From Rhopalosiphum padi (lineage: Eukaryota; Arthropoda; Insecta; Hemiptera; Aphididae), in contig NC_083598.1 in NCBI RefSeq assembly GCF_020882245.1, positions 1,357,178 to 1,421,177 of the forward strand: a stretch of 64,000 bases of DNA, written 5' to 3'. Below the pieces are notes generated by a model. The model ran no database searches. It had not been told where the DNA came from and was given only the letters and a program-made list of their open reading frames with translations. Shown piece by piece: positions 23,432 through 35,200 of this stretch. A program made the translations under genes and the position numbers. The first letter of the stretch is position 1, and every line of letters starts with the position of its first letter.

Positions 23432-23713
23432 TTATAATTGGTAAAAAATAAATATACAATTACCTAACTGTTTAAAATTTAATTTATAGGTTAGACTAAA
23501 AAGATTTTTTCTTACTTTGACAAATGGATCTGTTTTCCTCGTAGAAACAGTATCAACTTTGATGACAATTTTAATTGTGGCTTTACAGTACGTGTTTTTT
23601 GATCTACCTATTTTATTGCTGTTTCTATCAACCTTGTGGTAAGAGCTATGATGGCACACATATTGTTTTCTAAGATGACAATAAAAAGATAAATCATACA
23701 ATTGGTAAATCAT
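23432..23713 (-). pseudogene. Zinc-finger N-terminal fragment of a MULE-type transposase
   Basis: A 93-codon frame encodes YVCHHSSYHK, then RSKNTYCKATIKI and VSTRKTDPFVK. This Cys/His spacing followed by a beta-rich basic stretch resembles the FAR1/FLYWCH-like domain at the N-terminus of Mutator-like (MULE) transposases common in aphids. Nothing of the catalytic domain is adjacent. The frame could be an exon but has no transposon context left. The assignment is from recall of the family's style and is tentative. Confidence 0.4.
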
Positions 23714-24365
23714 TTTTACAATTATAATTTATTTCAATATAAAAAGTTATAATAATGATCTTCCATCTAAATAAGTATTATAGATTTAATTATTAGGTAT
23801 GTAACTCACAATTCATTTTTTAATACTATACTTGTAAGTTGTAGGTCTTTTATTTTAATTTTGTATAAAAATCTATTTAATCTGAATATAGTGATAGTGG
23901 CATGGTGACACGTGGTATTATTGTATTTATATAATATAATTAAATTTAATGTATTGTTTTATAAAATACATTGTATTCAATAATTGAAAAAGGTAAAATC
24001 TATTAAGTAAGTAGTGTTTTAAGTATTAAGTAGGTATCTATGAAAGTATGAAAGTTAATTGTAAGACATTGTAGGATATAATATTATTATAATAATAATT
24101 TGATTTCATATTTTAGATTTTTACCTTATTATAATCAATTATCAAATAAATTGTATCAAACTATTAATAATTATAATATAAATATTTTATAGCGCCAAAT
24201 ATGGAACCAATGAGAAAGCAGTATTTTTGTATGGGTTTTATTTCGTGTGCTAATGGTAATATGCCGCCCAGTACTCTAATATATGCTCTAGCACCCGGTG
24301 CTCTAGACACAACATAACAAGAAATAGAAAATATTTCTAATTTTATCATAAATCTTATAGTAAAC
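23714..24365. other. AT-rich spacer before the P-like element
   Basis: No gene was recognised. A short imperfect palindrome around 24289-24312 (CTCTAGCACCCGGTGCTCTAG) is the only structured feature seen. Confidence 0.35.
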
Positions 24366-26742
24366 CACGATTAAAGATATATATTTAATCCTGATGTAAA
24401 CATACCTTTTAAAGCAAAAACACAATTCAAACATGTAGTTTTTTTAAGAACTATTTGACAGCCCATAAAACCACATATAATATAATATATAACACACTCT
24501 TTGGCTGTAGCTTTTTGAATTTCACAATAGTTATGATCTGGCATAATAGAAACAACTGCAGTATCTAACGGATCACATTCATCATCTTCATCAATAATAT
24601 TATCTATTTTTTCTTTTAATTTTTCTATTTTTTGTTGCCTTTCTGATTGATTGCTTTTAAATAATTCTTTTAAATCGGTCAATGTTATTTTAGGTGTTGT
24701 TGAATCCAGAATTTGACAGTTTCCTGTTTTGGGCGGTTTTAATACTGAATAATTGACAGAAGTTTGTATACTTATAAACACGTAGGTGCTGTTGTGTGTT
24801 CATTTGGACCAGTAGCCTGACAAACCATAACAAAAAATTGCTGATAATAAGTTTAAAATAAATATTATGTAAGTTTCAATATTTTATTTTTCATAAAAAA
24901 AAAAATAATTACTTCAAGTTGATCTTGATTCATTTTGTTTGTTAGAGCATATTTAAATTTTACTTTGTCTAAAAGGTAGTTACTTAATTCAGTTATCGAT
25001 TTAATACTTACCCGTAATCCTTGAGAGTTCAGAAGTACTCTTTGTAAGAAACTCATTTGATGTTATTCTGTTATTAATAAAATTAGTTTACCAATCATCA
25101 AGCCAGATGAGAGTAGTCTAAAACCCCTATACCCAGATTTATATAAGCATTTTAAATTTAAAATATTAATTTAAACTTACCTCACAATTATTAGGTACTT
25201 CCTTTTCTTATGCCTTCAGCTGCAGCAGACTTTCTGTTTAGAGCATCAAAAACTGAATTAAGTATAGTTGTGAACTTTTCAGTTTCAATACTATCCTTAA
25301 GTTCTTCATTTTGTATATGATCTCTATAAAATCGAATTCCTTTTGCTATAGATTTACTGAATATCTTTAACAGAATAGGAAATGACAACTTTGAAAGATG
25401 TAATTAGGTATTTATTACTAAATAATATAGATATACAAATGTTAGATAATTACTTGAGTTGCTAATTTTACAGTCATTTTTGAAAATGTGTCCAGTTTTA
25501 AATGTCTTTCTGTAACTTTAGGACACACACGTGTAGGAACAACTGTATTTTGTGATACATCCAATTCATAAACCTTTTGGTAATGTGATCAACTTACATG
25601 AGACCTATCTGGATGTACCTATCAAATCAAAATATATTTTCCAAACATTATGTTAAAAACAAATTCTAATTATTTACTTAATTTTAATGTAGTTTTGTTA
25701 TTGAGCTTGTTTCTTACATTCTTAAATCTTAATTAAGTGAGGAACATCAGAAAATACATATATGATTCAACTCTCGTCCATTGGATTTCTCCAATTAAGA
25801 AATTGCTTTGACAATTGTGCATTTGTGCAAGTATAATACCTAAAAAAATATGTAAAAATAATTTAATACATATAAAGCTGTGTTAATGTGTTACAGAGAA
25901 TACACCTTTTACTGTGCCAGTAGATGTGAAAACAGCAAAAATTGACAGACATGCTTTGAAACATAAATACCAAACCATGGTTAGCTTTAGTATTCGAAGC
26001 ATGTATTTAATTTCCAAAATTTTCGAAGCCAAGTTGCAGCTTAAGTTGGATGATTTAACAGCAATACTTTGATGGAGTATTATTTCATCAAACAACAAAA
26101 TACCATGTTTTTGTTCTTGGGATAACTTAGTTATTTTTTTTTAAAACAACTGAATAAACTGATTGTCAAATCCACAATAAGGAGACTAAATGTATGATAA
26201 ATATGCTCTCACAGTACGAGGGCTTGGTAGAAGAATAACATTTTGATCTCTTAAAAATTCATACGCACTTGGAGATCTGAGAAATAAGTAGTTTATAAAT
26301 TTTTAAGTATTTTTAGTTTAACTATTTATGTGCATTTTATACCTTATGTGAAAAATAATACTGATAAGTATCCAGCTATCTGACTATCTGACTGTCTTCT
26401 ATTTTTGAGATTAGTAAAATTACAAGTCTTAATAATCTAATTTAATAAAATTTGTTGTGGCTCCCTCAAGCTATTATTTTTGAAAAATACATCAATAATT
26501 GTTTGAGATAATTTTTTCATTTTGTCATGCATATCATAAAATTGATTATTCAATTTTCAATTTTAGAATGATACCTTTAATAACAATGCATAATAATAGT
26601 AAAATAACTAGGTCTAATAATAATAATGAAGAAAATATACACCTATGTAATATAAATAACATTGTAATAACCTATGAATTTATATATTAAAGATTATATA
26701 ATAGATTATTAATTTGTATTAAAGATACTATCTTTAATCGTG
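24366..26742 (-). mobile_element. P-element-like transposon with 14-bp perfect inverted ends
   Basis: CACGATTAAAGATA at 24366-24379 is exactly inverted at 26729-26742, and the similarity continues imperfectly for about 10 more bases. Each end is itself partly palindromic. These ends bracket the P-type transposase remnants described separately, giving an element of 2377 bp. The flanking octamers (TAGTAAAC and AGGCGAAG) do not match, so no target duplication supports the boundaries. The same CAYGATTAAAGATA motif forms both ends of the 36-bp element at 51569-51604, which does have a near-perfect 8-bp duplication. Confidence 0.6.
24371..26098 (-). pseudogene. P-element-type transposase (THAP9-like), fragmented
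   Basis: Minus-strand pieces in order match the P-element/THAP9 transposase. MLFDEIILHQSIAV at about 26060-26098 is the catalytic LFDE region of the RNase H fold. KGIRFYRDHIQNEEL...FTTILNSVFDALNRK follows at 25191-25388. Then SQGLRVSIKSITEL, KYALTNKMNQDQLE at 24920-25040 is the C-terminal RNase H part, and finally a Cys-rich tail (YYIICGFMGCQIVLKKT, CLNCVF) lies at 24371-24781. The fragments are separated by stops, frame changes and possibly decayed introns. No THAP zinc finger was found upstream. Assignment is by motif order from family knowledge; the copy cannot be functional as read. Confidence 0.65.
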
Positions 26743-27535
26743 AGGCGAAGTAAGAAATTATAAAATATAATAATAAATAAATAATTTAATATTATATAAA
26801 TTAAAATATTGATGAAATTGTTTTTTAGTCTATTGTTAAGCTCAACTAATAGATAGCGCTTGGGCTCAAAAAGTGTTTCCCCTTCATGCACCGCCTGATA
26901 GATTATTTTTCATGGACTTCACTCCGCTATCTAGTATCTAGTCGTAATCAGTTCTGTATAATATTCAAGGTTGAAATATACATGTATATGTATATATAAT
27001 GTATATTTCAACCGTGATAATAATATCTTATTTTTTTATAGTACTCTAAGGTCCTTGATTATAAGTTAAAAAAATATACCTATTTAAACGTTAATCCCAA
27101 TACTCGTATTAGAATAAGTTAATTCCTTGCATATTTTCGTTTTTGTTTTTCAATATTCCACAGTTTTAAGGTACTTTGTAATAATAATGTTACTGGCTTT
27201 AAACGTTTAAACATTCATATTTACAAAACTTGAAACGACTATTGGATGAGGAGTGAATACAGCGAACAACAATAATAATAATTATAATACCACCTCCTCG
27301 CATACCAGCGCAGTTATTCATCTCTCAGACCGATGAATTTTTCTAAAATATTGCATGAGTTGTCTGAATACCTACCTACCTATATTTGATCTGTACACGG
27401 TGATCATATAGTACCATTCACTTTCTGAGGTTTATTTTGTCGTTGCGTTCAATGATAATTTGATTTTATTGAGTTGGAACAGTTGAATGACAGTTGCACA
27501 TAATCATTTCTGGACGTATATCACCGTAAACAACG
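26743..27535. promoter_or_regulatory. Upstream region of the BCS1-like gene
   Basis: The region between the P-like element and the BCS1 start codon must hold its promoter and 5' UTR. It contains a hairpin at 26969-27013 and AT-rich sequence. No TATA box can be singled out among the many TA-rich words. The last 60 bases before ATG 27536 are less AT-rich and are the probable 5' UTR. Confidence 0.4.
26969..27013. repeat. Perfect 13-bp inverted repeat (hairpin)
   Basis: GGTTGAAATATAC at 26969-26981 is inverted as GTATATTTCAACC at 27001-27013 around an alternating TA/TG-rich 19-nt centre. It lies about 520 bp upstream of the BCS1 start codon. It may be the remains of a small element. Confidence 0.6.
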
Positions 27536-30500
27536 ATGTCGTAAGTAATACCTACCAATTTTATCATCATCTATTTTATTAAAAAATAAAGAGGTATATT
27601 ATAGAGCTACAAATTTGTTGGAAATTCTTATTTTATTTTTGCGTCGATGAGTAAATATTAGGAAAATGTATGAAATTTAAAAAAAATATTCATTTAGTGG
27701 CGGAAAAGGTTAACTCTTAAAGACTTAAGTATACATTTGAATGTCTAAGGTCTAACCATGACGACAAAATTACTTTTCCCATACTTAAATAGTAAAAATA
27801 ACTTAGAACTTTTCAACTGTCAAAATCTATGTTTTTTACTTAAATAATTTTGTTTTTTGAACATATTCCAAGTACCGTTTGAAATCTACTAGATCATATC
27901 AAATCAGCTAGTGCAGAATTGAACCTTAAATAACTCATTTGACTATTATTTATGTTTAGCATTGTATTATTATATTATTATTCAGTATTCACTAGTTGAC
28001 ACGTTTGTTAGTCAATAGTCATAAATATTAAATAATATTTTCTGTCTTCAAACCATAGGTACCATACTATCTAGTATATTTAGTAAACCTCATAGCATCA
28101 CTTTAACACAGCCTTATTCCACAAGTTAATGATACTGTGTAAAAAATTGCTTATAAATACCAAAAACAATATGTCAATATGTCTTACAAATAATAGGTAG
28201 GTATGCCTAACTGTCGCGTAACCTTATTATTATGAATTAATAAAGTTAAGTTATTTACGTATCACTACATCCAAGTACCAACATTGATTGTAAAGTATAA
28301 TATTATTTATAACTACCGTCGGTACAGCAGATACCAACCCCTTCAAGATCTCGTTCAGCACTAGACTATTTCGGCTCCAAGTAGAGAAAAATTCTTATTT
28401 ACCACATTGCCCTATTCTCAACAAGCTAAACTACTTAAAACGTCTTGTTACGTTGGCCGCCAGTAAAATGCATTTCGCGGTACTGAAAGTCATTTGAAAA
28501 ATAGTTAAAATTGTTAGGTAAATGCTAAAATGCATTTATTAAGATATAATTAAAATTTGTTTTTTATAAATTGCCTAGGTACCTATATTTTATAGGTACT
28601 ACTTTATTAAATAATTAGTTTATGAATATTGAATAATATTACATAGGTAATCAATTTTTGTGTAAATTGATTGTTAAATATTTTAAACTATTGATTGGTA
28701 TAAAGTTATAAAGAATAAACTACCTTATTATTTACTTATGCTAATAGTTAATTTTTGACGTATTTTATGCAAAATTAATAGATGATATTACTTATGTAAA
28801 TGTGGAATATGAATTATACAGGTGCCTTAATACTTTTTAATTTCCAATGCATTGTTTGTTCCTTCAGGAGACTTCAATGCATTTTATTGGGTACCTATAT
28901 TGTAGTATATTACAATCATATAACTAATAACTATACATAATAATTAATATGATACATAATGAAGAATAGTACGCGTATTTTTATCAAGTTAGTATATTTA
29001 ACTTTACTTAGTGTAAGCTTTGTGTTAAATCCACAGTAATAAAAATATGCAGTTGTTAAAACACGTCGCAGTGGCCGCTGTATCCAGTAAGTACGTGTCC
29101 GAGGTAGTAGGACTGATCAGCCTCAGTCTGGCTTCGATAGTTATCAATGAGACGATAGAACTTGTTAAATTGTACTTTTGGCGCAACTACGTCACCGAGC
29201 TCGAAGTTTCCAACAATGACAAGTGTTACCCTTGGCTACTGCAATGGATTTCCAAGTACAATCAACACTTACTGCACTTCAGTGTCAACACTACCTGTCG
29301 GAACACGGAGTCCGGACACATGACATCGAAGTTCGACTACAAGCCAAGTTCCGGCGAACACATGTTCAAGTAAACCCAGTTCAGAGACGATATGGCATAA
29401 CTTATCGTAGCTGCAGCAGACGCGTAGCCAAACTTTTTAAAAGGTTTTAATTTACCTAATCTTTAAATATAACTTAAAGAGGGAGGCTGTTCAAATTTCC
29501 AACATGGTCATATGGTCACGTTAATAAATTATAAAATACGTTTAATTTTTGAATATTTTCTTTAGTAAAATATATAAAAAATATAATCTACCCTAACCTA
29601 ACTTGAAGCATTTTAAACATAAAATATATTATGGGATTATAAATTTAATTGCCAAAACACCCCCCTTCCTTGGCTACGCGCCAGAGCTGCAATACTACAA
29701 TTTAACTAATATTTCACAGTGCGTACGTCCGTCAAAAGTTTGCATTTTACACAGACACATAAATAGTAAATGGTTTTAACTGTTTTAAGTAAGATTAATA
29801 CAATTGTGTATTATTGTATTATATATTAGTATACTACTATTAGTGTAAAACTTATTGGAATCATGCTCTAGCTCTATTAATTTTCGGATCATAATATTTT
29901 CCACTATAAATCACCATTTTATTAAATCACTACCATTGATCTCGCCGGGTATGCTCCGGAAAAAATTGGGATTACTTACCTGTGGTGATTTCACATAGTG
30001 AGACAATGGATAAAGGGATAATTTCGATTTAAACTGTCTAAGCAAGCGAATAATGCAGGTAGGCTTTCATAAATTTTTTCAGCAACTATTGCAATTTTAA
30101 ATTTGTAACCCAACTATGCATTATACAGTACCTATTGGTATGCTCTGCTCGCTCGAACAATTAATTACCGAAAACCGTATACTTCAGACGTAGCTTACGC
30201 TTATTTTTCTATCCACGATATAATTTGATTCGTCCAGCTGCAGCATTAGCTGTTCAACTATTACGTTGATGCTTTGTAACGACGAACTATTATTATTATG
30301 ACTATTTTCAGGTACAAAGGTCATACAATACGCGTAAAACTTGATCGCAGCTCGATGTTATCTCCTGACTATGGTTATAAACCGTATGAAACGCTTTATT
30401 TATCTACTTTGGGTCGAAACAGACAAGTGCTGAAAGATATCTTGGAAGAGGGTTGGTATTCGCTGTACCACAGATAGTTGTTAATATTATACACCTTAAA

Positions 30501-31994
30501 TATTCGTCTTATTTATTGTAAGGTGTAGTGTATTTCATGTAATATATTCCATTGACTGTCCTCCAGCCAAATTGCACGCCATGTCTCTTATGGAGTCGGG
30601 AACCACTTTAATGGTACCCTCATACGATACGTGGCAAAACTTTGGAGAGCCCCGCATTCCGCGGTCAATGACGTCCGTTATACTAGACGAGGGTGTGATT
30701 GAAAACATACTAAAGGATATCCATGACTTTGTGAACGACCAATCATGGTACTTAGAAAGGGGTACGTAAATAATTGAATTTTATTAGTTCACTAATACAA
30801 CACGGTTACACGGTAAGTACCCAACCCCCAATTGGACATAATCTACACCAAATAGTACGATTTTTGAATTACTATAGTAATGTACAGTAACGAAATAAGA
30901 CTTGAAACTAGAAAATACAATTATGTCTCGGTGTTCTAGGAATACCATACCGTAGGGGTTACCTGCTTTATGGGCCGCCAGGTTGTGGCAAGACATCTAT
31001 GATCATGGCATTGGCTGGCGAGATCAAGTACAGCTTGTGCGTGTTAAGCCTGAACGACTCAAAAATGTCTGACGATCAACTAGTTCAATTAATGGGAGAA
31101 GTACCATCTAAATCATTTGTGCTCCTGGAAGATATCGACGCGATGTTCGCCAACAGAGATGGGGAAACAGTCATAGCCAAAGGTGAGCAAATTAATGAAA
31201 ATAATTAACTCAAGTTAAGTTAAGAGGATACAAGATCAATAAGTTAAAAGTTAACAGTTAACAAATTATAAATTTAACTTAATAAGTTAAAAATTAATAT
31301 GGAGAAAAATATTAACTTAACTCAATTTAAATAAGGTTAATCTATTTTTTAAATTAGTATGTAAATTACATACAAATGTGTCTTTCTAGTTTCTAATTTA
31401 CAAATTATAAAAAACTTTATTGTATATGTACACCTTTGGTCATAGGTATATTTTGTGCATACCTTAAAAATATTATGTTTTTGATGTCCATACTCAAATT
31501 TTTACACATTATTGTTAACTTGTGGCAGAAGGCAGTACTAAAGTGACGTTGAGCGGATTACTAAATGCTTTGGATGGTGTTGTATCATCCGAAGGCAGAA
31601 TACTATTTATGACTACCAACTATGTCGACAGGTGAATAACAATAATAATATAGTCTGTAATAAATAATAATACATTTCTAATATAAATGTTGGCCAAATG
31701 GGTTACTTTAGATTGGATTCTGCACTGATTCGATCTGGCCGAGTGGATTACAAACAGTATATTGGAACATGTTCAGATTATCAACTCTCAAAAATGTTCA
31801 TTAGGTTTCGTCCAGAAGGTACAGAAGACGACAAGAATAAATTTGTAAAAGATGTCAGAAAATATGACAAACCAGTCGTCCCAGCTCACTTACAAGAATT
31901 TTTTTTGTTACATCGGCACAAAGAACTAAATTATGTGTTTGAACATATAAACGATTTATGGCAGAACGTACAAGACATTCAATTAACAGAGTAA
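27536..31994 (+). CDS. BCS1L: BCS1-type mitochondrial AAA ATPase chaperone, 433 aa
   Basis: Exons: 27536-27540, 29037-29369, 30312-30451, 30567-30761, 30940-31182, 31529-31631 and 31712-31994 (TAA). Phases agree and the total is 1302 nt, against 419 aa in human BCS1L. Residues about 20-40 form the single inner-membrane helix, with basic residues just behind it. The BCS1 N domain follows (WLLQWISKY, SVNTTC, FDYKPSSGEH). Walker A GPPGCGKT is at residues 236-243, Walker B FVLLEDID at 284-291, and sensor/arginine-finger sequence TTNYVDRLDSALIRSGRVD ends at 352. In this family the protein moves the folded Rieske Fe-S protein across the inner membrane so that respiratory complex III can be completed. 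The first coding exon gives only Met and two bases of the Ser codon. It ends tail to tail with raptor, and an AATAAA lies at 32114-32119. Confidence 0.93.
27541..29036 (+). other. Large first intron of the BCS1-like gene
   Basis: The intron starts GTAAGTAATA and ends TTAAATCCACAG. Apart from a somewhat GC-richer stretch at 28315-28490 with no recognisable product, it is AT-rich and empty of genes. If the 5-nt first exon is not used, translation could begin at ATG 29047 in the same frame, five codons downstream of the spliced start. Confidence 0.6.
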
Positions 31995-32208
31995 CAACAA
32001 TAATATTTATAGTATTAGTTTAAAAATAATAATAATAAATTAATTTTTTATGTACAGAAAAATACTAAGTACATAAAAAACCAATGTTCAGTCGAATAGC
32101 AATTTTTGAGCACAATAAAAGAAAGTGTCATGAATATTTAAAGTGTTAGAAAAAGAATAACAAAAATTAATTAACATGAAAAAAAAAACAAAAAAGTTTA
32201 TACGTTCA
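31995..32208. terminator. Shared 3' region of convergent BCS1 and raptor genes
   Basis: The two stop codons are 214 bp apart. On the plus strand AATAAA at 32114-32119 is a plausible polyadenylation signal for BCS1. The interval is AT-rich and contains no other feature, so the two 3' UTRs may overlap. Confidence 0.55.
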
Positions 32209-35200
32209 TTATCTTTTGGGATCAATTGAGTATAATGCTATTGTTCCGTCCATAGCCCCAGTAGAAAGTAGCACTTTCTGGGGGTGAAACTTGGTAGTCA
32301 TTAATGGTGAATAACGTGTACTCATAAACCAGTCTGTCAACTTCAAAGAATTCAACAACTGACCCTCTGTGTTGTAGAATAATAACATCTGATTTATACT
32401 ACTGCTAAAAATAAAATAAAATAACTTAAAATATATATTGTTATTTTTAAAACAAATTTTATAATTTATACTAACCATGCTATTATATTACACATCGAAT
32501 GAATGGCTGCAGATTGCATGTTGTTGACATGAAATTCCTGCTGTGGTGCATTATGGCCAAACTCAAATGTTTTTATGTCTCCATAAGCACTATTACATTA
32601 ATTTATCATTTAATACTTGTTTTTGACTAAATTAGAAAAATGCATTTACCTAGCAGATACTACTGTAGCATCTTGTAATCTTAAGGTAAGTATTTTACTA
32701 TGATGTCCTATGAAAGAAGCTATTTTTGCTTCATCTGGTGGAAGTCTTTTATCAAACACTTTAATTGAACCGTCTTTACAACCAGCAGCAAATATATTAT
32801 TTTCTGTGAAAAAATATAAAATAACTTTAGAATGGAGAATCAAGTACTTTTTTTAAATTATGATACAAGATATTTCAATATTTACACTATTAAATGACTA
32901 AAAAATAGATATTTATTGATCATTAAATAATTTTGATTTTATAAACAAAAAAGGGTTATGAATTGTGTCATATTATAACAAACTTCTAAATAATATACAT
33001 GGTTATACACATTTCTCTATATTTATTTTATTTGTATTATGACTGTATATTTTAAGCAAACAGCCACCAGGGAATCAAATTAAGAAATGTATTGTTTTTT
33101 TTTTTTTAATTCTGAATTATTAACTTTTTAAAGCTAATGAGACTGTTATAAAATTAAAGTTAATTTCATGATCATTTCTAATCAAAATATATTATTGATT
33201 AGTGACAATTAAACTCTTAATTACCTTTAGATTGCATGGACATAGTTGTCACAGAAGCATTGACTCCCGTTGATAAAGCAGTCAGTTTAGTTTCAGTCTC
33301 AATATCCCAAATTTTAATAACTCTTGAATCCCCTGCACAAATTAAATGGCATGACCTTTGATCCCATTGCATAGCCACTGATAATTGTTAAGAAAAAAAT
33401 TAATACAATGTATAATATTAAATGGTTTGTCAATATTTGTTAAGACTAAATTTACTTACTTGAAGAACTCTCAAAACTTGGACTTTTGCAAATAGGTAAT
33501 GCATGCCAACCAGTAACTAATTTAGGAGGTCCGTCAATGCATTGAGACCAAACTTGAATATTTCCGTCATTATATCCCGCCAACACTAAAGCAACATCGT
33601 GGCTGTTTATCAGTTCTACAGCAGATAAATGCGGAGTTAATCTATATGACAAATCGAGATTGTGACTTCTAACATCTGGTTTCCATTGGCATAACTTATA
33701 GCTACTATGATAATCCCATACTCTATAATTAAAAAATATGTTTTAAAATAATTATATTAGAAAATAGCATTTGTTACTATTTTTTTTTTTTTTTTTTTTA
33801 ATAAACAGTTTTAAAAATGTATTACTTACGTTAAATAATCTTTCGTAGCTACAATAACATGAGGGTCATATGGATAAAACACCAATGAATTTGGTGATTG
33901 TTTACATTTAGATGAGAATATTTGATGTTCTATCTTACAATTTAAATTATTTACTTTGTTTTGTTCTTCTAGTGCTTCTTTACGAAGCATCATATTTCGA
34001 GTATACCTATTAAATAAATTTTAACCATTAATACTAATACTTATTTATTATTATATCAATAGTTATCAAAACAATATTTGTTTTAATATCAGTCACCTCC
34101 AGTCACGTTCATAGTATATTGCACTTTCAAAGTCACCTCCATCATTCATACCACTTAATGGATGAGCAAAGTTTTTAGATACCCATTCGAAAAATTGAGA
34201 TCTTAATAAACTTTTAGTTATATTTGTTGAGTCCTTTTCACAATCACTTTCTATATTTGGCGGTGAAGATGATGATGAAAGCATAGTAGTTTCTTCTACA
34301 ATCTAATTGCACGACGGATGTATTAATAGTTATTCTTCTAAAACAATTTGTGTACATAATAGTAGTTACATACAGTGTTGGGCACAATTTTTTTCGTCCT
34401 AGAATTGGATCTGAATGGAGTAATAGGTGTTCTCTGTCGAGTACGAAGATCATGTACAGACAATGGGGGAGAATCTCCTTGACTAAAATATATCAAAAAG
34501 ACCATTTTAAAATACAGTATGTAAATAAATAAAACAAATTATAAAATTAATCAATTCAATACCTGAGATAACTTTTAGAAGATGGAGATGCGGGTAATGA
34601 ATGTGATGCACGACTATCCGTCTTGTTTTTAAGCTAATCAAAATAAGTAATGATTGTTGACACTTATTTTTAAATCAGAATATTGTATACACACATTAAG
34701 TACTTACCTTCTGCCTAATGTATTTAGTTAATTTTTGTGCAGTGGCTGCAACTTCTGGAAATATATCATGCTCTAAAGCTGTCAAACCCTTCCATAGTTT
34801 AGAGTGATTATTGTTATAGGTTGATGTTGTTTGATAAGCATCTAAAAGATAGTAAAGTACTTTTGAAATTATGTCTAATTAGTATAAAATATATACTCAT
34901 ACCCAAGGTAACTATAGATGAGGACGAATTTGTTCGCCTCAAAAGATCAGATTTTGTTTCCTCTGGCATTTCATCTGAAATGCTAGGTCCAGGTGATATT
35001 TGAGGTGATACTACAGTAACTATTACACTAGTAGGCTGCATCGAAAGTTTTTCTTTGGATCCCTTTCTAGACAGACTAGCTGTTTTTGAGCTACCATTTG
35101 GACCTAAAAATAGGATTAATAACAATAATTGATTATTGTTTTGAAATCTATAAATTAATTTAATATTTTTTATTGAACATACTTTTATAAAGAGATCCAT

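Noticed and set aside
29974..29982. ACTTACCTG, identical to the core of the U1 snRNA 5' end
   Set aside because: The surrounding sequence does not follow U1 stem-loops I-IV or the Sm site. It may simply be the complement of a splice-donor-like sequence inside BCS1 intron 2.
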